From positions 1 to 38,143 of the IMG/VR virus record IMGVR_UViG_3300042542_000911: a stretch of 38,143 nucleotides of DNA; one strand, 5' to 3'. The first letter of the stretch is position 1, and each line of letters opens with the position of its first letter. The position numbers and the translations under genes were made by a program. Shown piece after piece: positions 21,014-29,274 of this stretch. Under the pieces are notes generated by a model. The model did no database searches and had not been told where the DNA came from. It saw nothing but the letters and a program-made list of their open reading frames with translations. This DNA comes from a virus.

Positions 21014-21121
21014 ATGTTCGACTGGGACGATGGCAGCGACGACTTCGACGATACGATCATCTGGGCGTATGCTAGGCAGCGTCACGCTTGCCGTATCTTG
21101 CAGTCACTGGCCAGCCGGTAG
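21014..21121 (+). CDS. Possible 35-residue acidic protein, the only rightward gene
   Basis: A plus-strand frame of 35 codons begins MFDWDDGSDDFDDTIIW. Its ATG is preceded by GGAGG at an ideal spacing of seven bases. The N-terminal half is extremely acidic, as in some DNA-mimic anti-restriction or anti-repressor proteins. It overlaps the 3' end of the metallophosphoesterase gene on the other strand. Being the single rightward candidate opposite a repressor gene makes it interesting, but its length leaves coding status uncertain. Confidence 0.3.
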   Translation: MFDWDDGSDDFDDTIIWAYARQRHACRILQSLASR

Positions 21122-22080
21122 TTCCGCACGCTGAACTCGCCGCTGGCCTCGACCTCGACTTCAGCAAGGCCCCAGTTAGTGGAATTAACCCGTGCGTATT
21201 CGGGATTTAAATCGCACAGGCACCCGACGCTGAAGCAGGCGATCTCTTCGTGTCGCCAATTCGGCTGCACGTAGGTGCTGGTTCGATGATGATGCCCGAC
21301 CAGCACGCTTGCCGTTGTCCGCAGGAACGCCGAACGGGCTGGCATCGCTGGCACAAACTGCCCGCTCAGTTCGTGGCCATGAAAGATTGCCAACTTGCCC
21401 GCCATCACCGGCCTGCCATCGCCGACCACTTCGATGCCTAACTTCTTGCAGCCGAGAATCGACGGCAGTCTGACCTGCGGCAAGTCGCTGATTTCCGGTG
21501 CATGGTTCCATAGCCAGTGGTCGTACCGCTCATCGTGGTTGCCCATCTTGTAGACCAGCCTCGCCCGTGGGAACTGCGACCGCAGCCACTTGAGCCCATC
21601 CCGCTGGAGCTTAATTTCCCGCTTGAAGTTCCGCTTCTTCGGGTTCTTGGTAAACCGGCTGATGCTATAAAAGTCGCCGTAGTCGCCATTCAGCAGCACG
21701 ACATCGGGCCTGCGTCGCTTGAGGTAATCGACAGCTGCCGCCAGTGCCCGCTCGTCATGATAGGGGATGTGGATGTCTGACAGAATGCCAACACGAATCC
21801 CGCCACCCAACTCAAACGGCTCCCACTTCTTCGCCAGCGATGGCGGCAGTTTCGGCTTAGCCCCCGCTTTGCCTGGCGGTTTGAACAGCGACTTGTCCAG
21901 CGTTTGCTCTCGGCGAAATTTGCCGTTGACGCCACGCACAGTCCGGACCGCAGTCCGTGCCATCTCTAGATTCACCTTGCACTCGAGCGCAACACGCTTG
22001 GCCAGCGTCCGGCTCGGCGTGTCTGGGAACTTCTTGCACAATTGCTCAGCCAATACCCGGTGCGGTGTCTTGGGCTTCAT
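21082..22080 (-). CDS. Calcineurin-like metallophosphoesterase
   Basis: A 332-residue protein. The C-terminal two thirds form a metallophosphoesterase with the complete metal-binding motif series: GILSDIHIPYHD (DxH), LLNGDYGDF (GDxxD), KMGNHDER (GNHD), FHGHEL and VGHHHRT (GHxH). The first 65 or so residues are basic and helical (LAKRVALECKVNLEMARTAV) and look like a helix-turn-helix extension. Substrates of such phage enzymes include nucleic acids and nucleotides; none can be assigned. Its start overlaps the preceding small Cys-rich gene by 35 bases. Confidence 0.82.
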   Translation of the reverse strand: MKPKTPHRVLAEQLCKKFPDTPSRTLAKRVALECKVNLEMARTAVRTVRGVNGKFRREQTLDKSLFKPPGKAGAKPKLPPSLAKKWEPFELGGGIRVGILSDIHIPYHDERALAAAVDYLKRRRPDVVLLNGDYGDFYSISRFTKNPKKRNFKREIKLQRDGLKWLRSQFPRARLVYKMGNHDERYDHWLWNHAPEISDLPQVRLPSILGCKKLGIEVVGDGRPVMAGKLAIFHGHELSGQFVPAMPARSAFLRTTASVLVGHHHRTSTYVQPNWRHEEIACFSVGCLCDLNPEYARVNSTNWGLAEVEVEASGEFSVRNYRLASDCKIRQA

Positions 22081-22273
22081 CAGTCGCCTCCTGTTGCGGT
22101 TGGTAATCGTCGCAGGCGAGACAAACCTGCTCCGTCTGTCCGTGTCGATATTTGCGGTGCGTGCAGATGACGTGCAGCGTGCAGCGATAGACCGGCTCCA
22201 TCACGCCACGACTTCCGCAGAGGTGACTGCGAAGGTGGAAGGCAATCGGGCCGCGATGCGTGCAGGGTGTCAT
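22046..22273 (-). CDS. Small Cys/His-rich, zinc-binding-like protein
   Basis: A 75-residue protein with regularly spaced Cys and His (MTPCTHRGP, SHLCGS, YRCTLHVICTHRKY, QVCLACDDY), the layout of a small zinc-binding domain. Comparable short Cys-rich proteins are frequent in planctomycete genomes and their phages, as far as I recall. The chosen ATG overlaps the previous stop (ATGA); longer starts overlap the upstream gene more. Function unknown. Confidence 0.6.
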   Translation of the reverse strand: MTPCTHRGPIAFHLRSHLCGSRGVMEPVYRCTLHVICTHRKYRHGQTEQVCLACDDYQPQQEATDEAQDTAPGIG

Positions 22274-23151
22274 CCGCCAGTCCAGTTGGTCCATGTTGCC
22301 GGTTGCCACTGAATCCATGAGCCTTTGAAATCGAACAGGCCCACGCCGAATCCGCCGCCGCCAGTGCCTCGGCTGGTCGTCCAAGTCACTTCCGTTTCCC
22401 AGCCAAGGAAACAGGCAAACTTTTCACCGTTGCGTTCAATGTCGCCAGCGGTTCGCAGATTCAACCAACTCGTTCCCTGATTAAAATTGAGGCTCAACGC
22501 CTGCTTACGTTCCCAGACGCTGGTACAGTCTTGGGCCAGCAGTGGGCCGGGAAAGAAGTGCCGAACCGTGAATCCGATGCGGTGCCCGGTTCCGCCCGTA
22601 AGCGTAAACGGGCCGTAGCTTAACTGGGTTGTCGGGCTGGAGTTGTTGACTTGCTCAAACCCATACATCGTCGCCGTGTAGCTTTGCGTGGTCGAGGTGA
22701 CGTCCTTCTGCCATAGGTGATAGGCACCAGTCTTGATGATGTCGCTGCCGACGCTGAACAGCAGTTTGTGCGTGATGGCCACGGACATCGAATTAGTTTG
22801 GCCCGGTGCCGCTGCCGGTGTTGTCCAGTTCTCCATCGCCGACGGGACAGGTAGTCCGGTCGTGCCGGTTTGGTGCGTCCACTGGCTGAACCAGAACCCA
22901 CCGTTCGGGAATCCAGTAAACCCCAGGTAGACGGGGGACGTGCTGTCTGCGTCGAACTTTAGGCGGCTTGTCTTGGTCGTGGCCGTGCTGGATGGCGTCG
23001 GGGCCAGCGACTTGCAGCCGGTGCCATCAATCAGCGTCACCTCGTCAAACGGATTGCCGTTCTGCGTTGGTGTGCTGGCAAACGATTCCGACCAGTCCGG
23101 CGTCGCCTCAGGGCAGCAGGTACAGCATCCGCATCCAATCAGACCGACCAT
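22270..23151 (-). CDS. Putative tail-tip or virion protein with Cys-rich N-terminus
   Basis: A 293-residue protein starting MVGLIGCGCCTCCPEA, an unusual Cys cluster that could bind metal or form disulphides. The remainder is beta-rich and Trp-rich (YLGFTGFPNGGFWFSQWTHQ, FGVGLFDFKGSWIQWQ), resembling a lectin-like or concanavalin-like sandwich. It is the last gene of the tail block. No catalytic motif seen. I place it with adsorption or tail-tip proteins by position only. Confidence 0.6.
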   Translation of the reverse strand: MVGLIGCGCCTCCPEATPDWSESFASTPTQNGNPFDEVTLIDGTGCKSLAPTPSSTATTKTSRLKFDADSTSPVYLGFTGFPNGGFWFSQWTHQTGTTGLPVPSAMENWTTPAAAPGQTNSMSVAITHKLLFSVGSDIIKTGAYHLWQKDVTSTTQSYTATMYGFEQVNNSSPTTQLSYGPFTLTGGTGHRIGFTVRHFFPGPLLAQDCTSVWERKQALSLNFNQGTSWLNLRTAGDIERNGEKFACFLGWETEVTWTTSRGTGGGGFGVGLFDFKGSWIQWQPATWTNWTGG

Positions 23152-23153
23152 GT

Positions 23154-23576
23154 TTAGCTCGCGTAATAAAGCCCGCTGGTCTGGTCGAAGTCGATGGTAA
23201 ACGTCTGCCCGCTGGCGACGGTGATGCTGTAGCCGTAGTCGATGTAGCCAATCAGCTGGTCGCTGCTGGCGGTGTCGTTGTAGATGACGGCATAGCGGAA
23301 TGGCCCGATACTGCCGCCGCTGGCCGTCCATGTCACATCGCTGGCGATGAGCGTATAAAGCCCGCTGGACTGCGACGACGCCGTGACCGTTATCGTCGCC
23401 CCGCCTGCCGTGTAACCGCTTGCCGTTGACAGCTCGCCGCTGATATCTGCCTTAACGGTGTTGCTCAAACTCGGTGCCGTGTTCGTTAGCAGCACCTTCA
23501 GCGTATCGCTGCCGAGGTTGTGAACTTTTTCGTGAACCGCTTCGACGAACGAATAAAACTTAGTCAGTGTTGGCAT
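23154..23576 (-). CDS. Conserved phage structural protein, tail region
   Basis: A 140-residue protein beginning MPTLTKFYSFVEAVHEKVHN with LKVLLTNTAPS, SGYTAGG and FRYAVIYNDTASSDQLIGYI later on. This is a recurrent siphophage family of unknown exact function found with minor tail genes. It is followed after three bases by the Cys-rich N-terminus protein. Family recognition is from recalled pattern; confidence in a virion role is moderate. Confidence 0.65.
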   Translation of the reverse strand: MPTLTKFYSFVEAVHEKVHNLGSDTLKVLLTNTAPSLSNTVKADISGELSTASGYTAGGATITVTASSQSSGLYTLIASDVTWTASGGSIGPFRYAVIYNDTASSDQLIGYIDYGYSITVASGQTFTIDFDQTSGLYYAS

Positions 23577-23587
23577 TCTGCCCTCCG

Positions 23588-24106
23588 TTACTCAAACCCA
23601 CCACCTACGCCAGCCCCGCTATAGCGAATCTCATACGACCCCGTGACCATGCTGGCCGGCGTCAGCGTGCCCGTATCAATTGCCTCGCCGACCGTGCCGC
23701 CTGTGCCGCTACCCGCTCCCGGCTCCAGCGTTGTGCCCTCATCGTTGCAGTCCTCAGCGATCACATACCACCCGCCGTTGATCCACGCAGCGATGCCGTA
23801 GCGGTCGCCGTTGACGCAGACCGCCGACGTGGTCCAGTTCATGACCTTGATGTCCTGCCCGCTGTCCTCAATCTGCTGCGTCGTCGCCGCTTCCTTCCAC
23901 ACGTCGCAGATGACGCCGCCGAGTAAGGTGCCGACCCGACCGGGGATGCCGCCAGATGGGGCTTTGATGAGCTTGAACGTCTGCTGTGCCGTAAACATCC
24001 GTGGCACCTTACGGGCCATCGGCTGCTCTGGCGGCCTGCTGCCGTTCGCTTTGTACCAGGCGACCATCTCACGCAGCCGCCGAATGTCGTCGTCGGATAG
24101 CTGCAT
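23588..24106 (-). CDS. Hypothetical tail-region protein
   Basis: A 172-residue protein. A short helical N-terminus (MQLSDDDIRRLREMVAWYKA) leads into a beta-rich body (GVICDVWKEAATTQQIED) and a Gly-rich tail. It overlaps the preceding gene by one base. By position it is a minor tail or adsorption protein; no family recognised. Confidence 0.6.
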   Translation of the reverse strand: MQLSDDDIRRLREMVAWYKANGSRPPEQPMARKVPRMFTAQQTFKLIKAPSGGIPGRVGTLLGGVICDVWKEAATTQQIEDSGQDIKVMNWTTSAVCVNGDRYGIAAWINGGWYVIAEDCNDEGTTLEPGAGSGTGGTVGEAIDTGTLTPASMVTGSYEIRYSGAGVGGGFE

Positions 24107-25266
24107 TACTTCAGGTCCAGTGGGGCAAAGGAAGCTGGCCGGTAGTTCAAATAGAAAAGGTACACGTCAAAGTCTGTTGGCGGCTCCGTATTCGGCGGGC
24201 AAATTTGCGAAGGGCTTGAGTACCCTTTCCGCAAACCGTGTCCATTCAACGCAATCGGCTCCGACGGTGCGACCCAGAGCGGGGTGTTTACGTCGTTGTC
24301 TAGCTGCAAAAGTGCAATTGGTCGTTTAGCGTAGTAGGCAGCATTTTCTCCAAGTTGCGTTTCAATGTCTGCTCTTGTCAGCGTGTCAGTTCCTTTGCCG
24401 ACAAACTGACCCTCCCAAAGCATTTCGTTGTATCCTTCGTCTCGCACCTTATCAAACCAAGTTTCGCCGTATCGTTTCGCACTTAACTGAACGCCACGCC
24501 GAAACCACAATCTGCCGTCTCGCCAGTGGTCTTCTTTAATTACGCCAGTGCATAGCAGTTCATACGGCCCGTATTCCAACTTCATCCGCAAGCCGTCTTT
24601 GTCGTACTGCGTCATCACCACATCGTCAGTATTGACGCAGTCAATCCAGTCTTCCCACCCCTCTGACCAGTTGCGGTGCCAAGTCCAATAAACGATTTTT
24701 TTGCGATACCAACGGCGGGAAACTTTTCCAATTTGGTCATTCGCTGAATTGACCAACTGAGATGGGTAGTAAGTGCCTGCTTCTATATCGGGTGCGACTG
24801 CGATCCTGTTTGCTAGATACGGTGGAGGCTGAAGGAACCCGCCGACGCTTCTCGGATCATTGCTAAACGGCGAATCAGTTATCCCGCATAGATGTGCCCC
24901 GTATGCACGGTCTTCCGTAAACTCCTCCAGCGTCACTTCCAGCCGTGGTGCGATCTCCTCCGGCGTGCTGGCTGGCAGTCCTTCAATCGTCCGCTCATAT
25001 CGGTTGATTGCGTTTGTGAAGCTACACACGACATCAAACGTGTTCTTTGCCTGCGTGTCGCTGCGTCGGCGTGGGACTCGCTGGTAGCAGTAGACCGGGG
25101 CGGATATGCCAACGATGGTGTATTCTTGCCCGATGCGTGGCAGGTCCGCATCCAGCAATGCCGCCGAGATACCGCTGGCCGTAACCTGCCACGTTTCCGT
25201 GTAGTCGTATTGCATGTAGCCGTCGATTAAGCGTTCGGCCAGTTCTTGATTGCTTCGGTCGCCCAT
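24106..25266 (-). CDS. Putative minor tail protein (tail tip/hub region)
   Basis: A 386-residue protein placed directly behind the tape measure, where distal-tail and hub proteins are normally encoded. It is rich in Tyr and Trp in the middle (RRWYRKKIVYWTWHRNWSEG) with no membrane segment or enzymatic motif. It overlaps both neighbours by one base. Function is inferred from order only. Confidence 0.6.
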   Translation of the reverse strand: MGDRSNQELAERLIDGYMQYDYTETWQVTASGISAALLDADLPRIGQEYTIVGISAPVYCYQRVPRRRSDTQAKNTFDVVCSFTNAINRYERTIEGLPASTPEEIAPRLEVTLEEFTEDRAYGAHLCGITDSPFSNDPRSVGGFLQPPPYLANRIAVAPDIEAGTYYPSQLVNSANDQIGKVSRRWYRKKIVYWTWHRNWSEGWEDWIDCVNTDDVVMTQYDKDGLRMKLEYGPYELLCTGVIKEDHWRDGRLWFRRGVQLSAKRYGETWFDKVRDEGYNEMLWEGQFVGKGTDTLTRADIETQLGENAAYYAKRPIALLQLDNDVNTPLWVAPSEPIALNGHGLRKGYSSPSQICPPNTEPPTDFDVYLFYLNYRPASFAPLDLK

Positions 25267-26642
25267 TATTCAATCAGCCCTCTGCGTTGTGCCTGCCTGT
25301 CCAATTCAACACGGACTAACTCTTGCGATGCGGCAACTTGCTTTTTCAGCTCGTTCAGGATTTCAAGCTGCACCTGTTCCTGCGTTCCGCCTGGGTTGCC
25401 CTTTAACGCACTGCGGTTCAGTGCTTCCCGCTGGTCCGTCCGCAGTGAGTAGTCGCTAAAGTTAGGGTCGAACTGCCGGGCCTGCTGGAAGAAGTTAACC
25501 AGCGAGTCGGCGTTGAGTCGCCCTCGCACCTGCGTCACGAACTTGCCCCGGTTGTTTGCAAACTGCCCCATGCCGACCTGCTCAGTTGCGGCCATTGCTT
25601 CCGCTGCCCGAACGATGTCACGACCGGGCATACCGGAAACGCTTGGCGATAAGCCTGCCGCCCCGTTCTTTCCGCCGAGGGTGTTATTGACGAACTGCAA
25701 AACCTGCACCATCTTGTCCAGCCACGGTGTCAACTCGACCGCCAGTTTGCGAATCAGACCAGTCCAAGTGTCTTGCAGTTTCTCCGTCTGCCCGACCATC
25801 TCGCTAATTGCCGTGACGCTGTCATTTTTCAGCGTTAGGCCCAGCTCGTCAGCGGTTGCCGCAATCTTATTGAGATTATCCAGCCCGCCACCCAGCAGCG
25901 TGGTAAGTTTGGCGTCATCTGTTCCAAACAACTTGGCGACAATCAAGCCCTTGCTGCCTTGGTCCGGTAGCGTGCTAATCTGCTGCACGACTGTGCGGAA
26001 CTGCTCCAGCACTGGCATCTTCGACAGGGCAAACATGGAGTCCATTTCCAGCCCAAGTTCGCCAGCCAGTGCCTTGAACTTGCCCATGTCACGGGCAGAT
26101 AGTTGGATATTCTGCTGCATTGTCCGCAGTGCTGGCACGACCGTATCGCCGCTGACTTCGCCGCCACGAATAAAAGCCTGCTGTACACGAACCAAGTCAT
26201 TGAATGGAATCTGCAAATCTTCCGCAGCGTCCGCCAAGTCCTTGATATTTGCGATCTCCTTCTTGACGTTGTAGCCGAGTATGCCCACGCCAGCCGCACC
26301 GGCAGCACCAGCCGCCATCAACCCGGCCTTACCGATAGACCGCAGCGATGCGTTTACCTTGTCCAGCGTTTTCCAAACCGGCGACGCTGCCCGGTGGATT
26401 GATGTCAGTTCGCGGGCGATGTCCTGTTTTGCTTTGGCATACTGGGCCGCACTCACCTTGCCAGCGTCGAATAGCTTGTTCAGGTTGGTCAGGGCATTGG
26501 CGGCTTTCTGTTCCGCCGTTGTGTCGCCGAGAATCTTTTTAAGCAACTGCGTCTGCGACTTCGTGGCCAGCATTCCCTTAGTGAAGTTGCTGGTATCGGC
26601 AACCATCTTGTAGGACAGCGTATGTATCGTCGTGCTAGCCAT
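25266..26642 (-). CDS. Tail tape measure protein
   Basis: A 458-residue, largely helical protein that sets tail length. It begins with a conserved-looking start (IHTLSYKMVADTSNFTKG), has long helical stretches, a hydrophobic segment at about residues 104-123 (AGLMAAGAAGAAGVGILGYN) and a Gln-rich C-terminal helix. It is preceded by the frameshifting chaperone gene, the usual order. At roughly 1.5 angstrom per residue it predicts a short tail of about 70 nm. Its ATG overlaps the end of the frameshift extension by eight bases. Confidence 0.85.
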   Translation of the reverse strand: MASTTIHTLSYKMVADTSNFTKGMLATKSQTQLLKKILGDTTAEQKAANALTNLNKLFDAGKVSAAQYAKAKQDIARELTSIHRAASPVWKTLDKVNASLRSIGKAGLMAAGAAGAAGVGILGYNVKKEIANIKDLADAAEDLQIPFNDLVRVQQAFIRGGEVSGDTVVPALRTMQQNIQLSARDMGKFKALAGELGLEMDSMFALSKMPVLEQFRTVVQQISTLPDQGSKGLIVAKLFGTDDAKLTTLLGGGLDNLNKIAATADELGLTLKNDSVTAISEMVGQTEKLQDTWTGLIRKLAVELTPWLDKMVQVLQFVNNTLGGKNGAAGLSPSVSGMPGRDIVRAAEAMAATEQVGMGQFANNRGKFVTQVRGRLNADSLVNFFQQARQFDPNFSDYSLRTDQREALNRSALKGNPGGTQEQVQLEILNELKKQVAASQELVRVELDRQAQRRGLIE

Positions 26643-27206
26643 GTCCTAACCTCTGGAAAAAGTCCATTGCCGCCTGCGGGTCCATGCCCTTTTTTTCTTC
26701 TGCTGCCGGAAACCAGCCGTTGAGATAGCCGAACGCCCACCACTCGAACAGCTGCTCTCGGTCCAGTTCGTCGGCCACCGCATCTGCATCCAACCTGCCG
26801 CTAAGTTCGGCGAGCTTCAGGTGCAGAAAACGCCGATGGTTGTGCCTTAGTCGCCGGATGTTTTTTTTAGTTTGTCGCCGATGTCCTCATCACTCAGCCC
26901 GGCCAGCGACATCGCCACATCCGCCAGTCGTGTGACTACCGCCGATGGCATCTGCCGCATCGTAGGAAAATCGTCTTCCGTCAGATAAGGTTGGCCGTCG
27001 TCGCCGACCACGCACAGACTGACAATCTTTAGCCGTGCGTCCTGCTGCCGCTGCTTGTTGACCTTGTCGCCTGGACGCAGCCACAGGTCGAACTCCCGCA
27101 CCCGCATCGATTCCGGCAGTTCCCGCATCTTGACCACGCCAAACTCAGGCACGTCAACGCTAACAATCTTCGTTTCCCGTGCCTTCAAAAACTGCTCTCG
27201 ATTCAC
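26635..27206 (-). CDS. Tail assembly chaperone, -1 frameshift fusion product (gpGT-like)
   Basis: Reading slips back by one base at the run of eight A residues at 26861-26868 (slippery heptamer A AAA AAA). The frame then stays open for 75 more codons to a TAG at 26635-26637, overlapping the tape measure start. The predicted fusion is 190 residues. The extension contains DADAVADELDREQLFEWWAF and GYLNGWFPAAEEKKGMDP, which look like the T part of lambda gpGT. Such fusions help load the tail tube on the tape measure. Slip site, open frame and position agree with the classic arrangement. Confidence 0.85.
26847..27206 (-). CDS. Tail assembly chaperone (gpG-like, unshifted product)
   Basis: A 119-residue protein (GTG start with GGAG six bases upstream) containing VDVPEFGVVKMRELPESMR and a helical C-terminal part ending GDKLKKTSGD. 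It matches the general layout of siphophage tail assembly chaperones, which coat the tape measure before tube assembly. The stop lies four codons after the slippery A run, so this is the major, unshifted product. Confidence 0.8.
   Translation of the reverse strand: MNREQFLKARETKIVSVDVPEFGVVKMRELPESMRVREFDLWLRPGDKVNKQRQQDARLKIVSLCVVGDDGQPYLTEDDFPTMRQMPSAVVTRLADVAMSLAGLSDEDIGDKLKKTSGD
26861..26868 (-). promoter_or_regulatory. Programmed -1 frameshift slippery site
   Basis: Eight consecutive A residues in the transcript place the codons CTA AAA AAA ACA in the zero frame, giving the heptamer A AAA AAA, one of the strongest known -1 slip sites in bacteria. The zero-frame stop follows closely. I did not identify a definite downstream stimulatory hairpin. 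Confidence 0.82.
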
Positions 27207-27216
27207 CGTCTGCTCC

Positions 27217-27579
27217 TTAGGTGTTGTATAAATCGAACTTGACCTTGCATGCCGCCGTGTCTGAGATGGCGTATAACGTCACGCCAGCCCCGATATGGAA
27301 GCAGGCTTGCCCGCCATTCGCTGGCAACTTGATTGCGTTTGCACCGGCACTGACAAACCGCAGGCTCACGAAGTTGGTCGTATCCAAGTTGGTCGCCACG
27401 ATGTAGCCCGGCACGACATCGCCGAACGCTACCGTTTCCTCCGATGTTCCGACGTCTTGGCAAACGCTGCCAGCCCGTGCTGTCGTCTGCGTAAACTGCC
27501 GCGTCTGTGTTTGAGTCGTTTGCCGCAGATAGCCATTAGTCACGCTCGCCCCGACCGTGACGCTGATTTCATTTGCCAT
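27217..27579 (-). CDS. Hypothetical virion protein between major tail protein and chaperone
   Basis: A 120-residue protein starting MANEISVTVGASVTNG, with Gln/Thr-rich strands (RQTTQTQTRQFTQT) and a compact beta-rich body containing two Cys. Its start overlaps the previous gene by one base. Proteins of this type may be secondary tail-tube or decoration components; no firm family is recognised. Confidence 0.6.
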   Translation of the reverse strand: MANEISVTVGASVTNGYLRQTTQTQTRQFTQTTARAGSVCQDVGTSEETVAFGDVVPGYIVATNLDTTNFVSLRFVSAGANAIKLPANGGQACFHIGAGVTLYAISDTAACKVKFDLYNT

Positions 27580-27860
27580 TACTCGTCGTCCTCCTCATTG
27601 ACTGCCACTGGTTCCGGTACGCTGCTAATCTGGTCCGGCTTGATGCCGAACTCCGTTTCAACCAGCACCTTGACCGCCGTCACAATCCACGGTTCCTGCG
27701 ATGCGAACCAGTTGATGAACTGGACCCGGTGATAGGGCGGGTCGCCGGTGTAGCCGATCAGCCCGTACCCGTCGGCGATGATGCTTCTCAGCTGCGGAAA
27801 CAGCGGTCCGCCGTCTTTGTCCTTGGCCGGATGCGGTGCCAGCCGTACACGTTCTGCCAT
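27579..27860 (-). CDS. Hypothetical small tail-region protein
   Basis: A 93-residue acidic protein (MAERVRLAPHPAKDKDGG, ending AVNEEDDE). The ATG has GGAGG six bases upstream; a TTG four codons earlier is unlikely. It lies between the major tail protein and another small gene, a place often held by minor tail or assembly proteins. No motif recognised. Confidence 0.6.
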   Translation of the reverse strand: MAERVRLAPHPAKDKDGGPLFPQLRSIIADGYGLIGYTGDPPYHRVQFINWFASQEPWIVTAVKVLVETEFGIKPDQISSVPEPVAVNEEDDE

Positions 27861-27872
27861 CGGTTCCTCCAA

Positions 27873-28298
27873 TTAGTTGCCCGGTGTCCATGCTGGCGGC
27901 GTTGCCCCAGTCCATTTCACGGTCAGCTCGCAGGTCTGGACTTGATTCGTTTGCAGCGTCGGGAACTTGACCCGTGTAACCAGTCCGGTTCCGGCGTAGG
28001 TTGCCGCAGTGGTTCCGCCAGGTGCGACCGGCCAAGTGATGGTGACGGTTTCCGATGTCGTGCTGGTTGCGTACCAGCCCGCCGTCGCCGCTGGGTCGAA
28101 TTGTGCCGTCAGCGTCACCTCGCCTGGTTCCTCCAAGTCGCCCGCCATGTAAGTTGGCGAGGTGCTGGCCAGATGCGTGATGTCAATTGCTGGCCGGGAA
28201 CGCTCGCCTGCGTCGATGGTCAACCAGTTCAATGCCCGGCTGCTGGTTCCGAACGTGATACTGCCGCCGTGCCCTGTGTCGATTCGTGTATTTGCCAT
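27873..28298 (-). CDS. Major tail (tube) protein
   Basis: A 141-residue beta-rich protein (MANTRIDTGHGGSITFGTSS, then IDITHLASTSPTYMAGDLEE and GEVTLTAQFDP). The segment ITHL...MAGDLxEPGEVTLTAQFDP is characteristic of siphophage tail tube proteins. It follows the tail terminator gene and is translated from an ATG with GGAGG ten bases upstream; the ATG overlaps the previous stop by one base. Multiple copies form the tail tube. Confidence 0.8.
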   Translation of the reverse strand: MANTRIDTGHGGSITFGTSSRALNWLTIDAGERSRPAIDITHLASTSPTYMAGDLEEPGEVTLTAQFDPAATAGWYATSTTSETVTITWPVAPGGTTAATYAGTGLVTRVKFPTLQTNQVQTCELTVKWTGATPPAWTPGN

Positions 28299-28744
28299 TA
28301 GCTTGTCGCCTCCTGATACATGACGATGTAATCCCTGCTCACCCAATACCGTTTTTGACTTGAACCAGACACCGGCGGATCGAAGCCCCGACGATAGCTA
28401 ACGTTGCCGGTGACGTTCAACACCCGCACCAAGTCGCCGCCAGTGGCCATTGAACCCCGGAACATTTGCAGAGGTGCGAGACGTACCGCTTCCGCAAGTC
28501 CGTAAGCAGCCGCAGCCGTGACGCCGTAGCAGTCGATCTGGATGCGGTTACTGCACACGCCGCTGATTCCGGCGAGGTGTTCCAGCGACTGGCCCTCGAA
28601 TATCTCCATGACGATATAGGGCATCGTCGCCCCTTCCTTGGCGTCGTGGAAATAGATGCGGGCCGCGTCGCCACTGCCAACCAGTGACGTGATCGCCGAC
28701 TTGGTCTTCAGGTAAATCCGCAGGCTGTTCAGGATGTCAGGCAT
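28298..28744 (-). CDS. Tail terminator / tail completion protein (DUF3168-like)
   Basis: A 148-residue protein (LRIYLKTKSAITSLVG, then RIYFHDAKEGATMPYIVMEI and RIQIDCYG) with the pattern of the DUF3168/gp17-type family. These proteins cap the tail tube and join it to the head connector. It lies after the HK97 gp10-like gene and before the major tail protein, the canonical position. Overlaps neighbours by one base on each side. Confidence 0.75.
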   Translation of the reverse strand: MPDILNSLRIYLKTKSAITSLVGSGDAARIYFHDAKEGATMPYIVMEIFEGQSLEHLAGISGVCSNRIQIDCYGVTAAAAYGLAEAVRLAPLQMFRGSMATGGDLVRVLNVTGNVSYRRGFDPPVSGSSQKRYWVSRDYIVMYQEATS

Positions 28745-29274
28745 TAGCGGCTGCTCCTGATAGACTTTTCGAGGCTGCTGATAACCGCTTGGTTTTGCTG
28801 AATCTGCGTTGAATCAACGGCAGGTGCCAGCCACCGCTTGGCCTCTACAAACGTTTTGCGGGTCGCCGGTTTGTCGCTCCAGAAATACGCCTTGTGCCCA
28901 AACTCCAGTAGGTGCCCGTGTGCGGTCGTGTTCTTCCGGTCCTTGCCTTTCATGTGCGGCTCCAGCTTTTGCCCGGTAATCGCCATGTGCAGCATCCCGT
29001 CATTCTTGGAAACCATCTTGATAGCGATACTGTCGGCCAGGGGTTTCCGCAGCATGTCACGGTCCCGCTGCTTCTTGCTTTTCTTCTTGTTGGTTCCGGT
29101 GCGGTCGCTGCGTGGAATCCGTGCCTGTGCATCCTTCTGCACAATCTTGGACGCTGCCTTCAGTGCGTCGGCCAGTGCTTTTCCACGAACCAGCAAATCG
29201 ACTCGCTGGAGGTAGTCTTCAATCTTGACGTCTTCGCTGATGCTGGACTCAATAGCCATTTTCGCTCTTGCCAT
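28744..29274 (-). CDS. HK97 gp10-like head-tail/tail completion protein
   Basis: A 176-residue protein with a basic middle region (TNKKKSKKQRDRDMLRKPL). Its GHLLEFGHKAYFWSDKPATR segment is typical of the HK97 gp10 family, which acts at the neck or tail completion step. The gene overlaps its neighbours by one base. Order connector, adaptor, gp10-like, terminator agrees with HK97-type phages. Confidence 0.78.
   Translation of the reverse strand: MARAKMAIESSISEDVKIEDYLQRVDLLVRGKALADALKAASKIVQKDAQARIPRSDRTGTNKKKSKKQRDRDMLRKPLADSIAIKMVSKNDGMLHMAITGQKLEPHMKGKDRKNTTAHGHLLEFGHKAYFWSDKPATRKTFVEAKRWLAPAVDSTQIQQNQAVISSLEKSIRSSR

Noticed and set aside
20792-21085. A 97-codon minus-strand frame spanning the control region
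   Set aside because: It overlaps the HTH start and the end of the metallophosphoesterase, has no recognisable motif, and covers the repeats and palindrome; better explained as non-coding control DNA.
22274-22384. Longer start for the Cys-rich protein
   Set aside because: It would overlap the upstream virion gene extensively; the ATGA junction gives a simpler coupled start.
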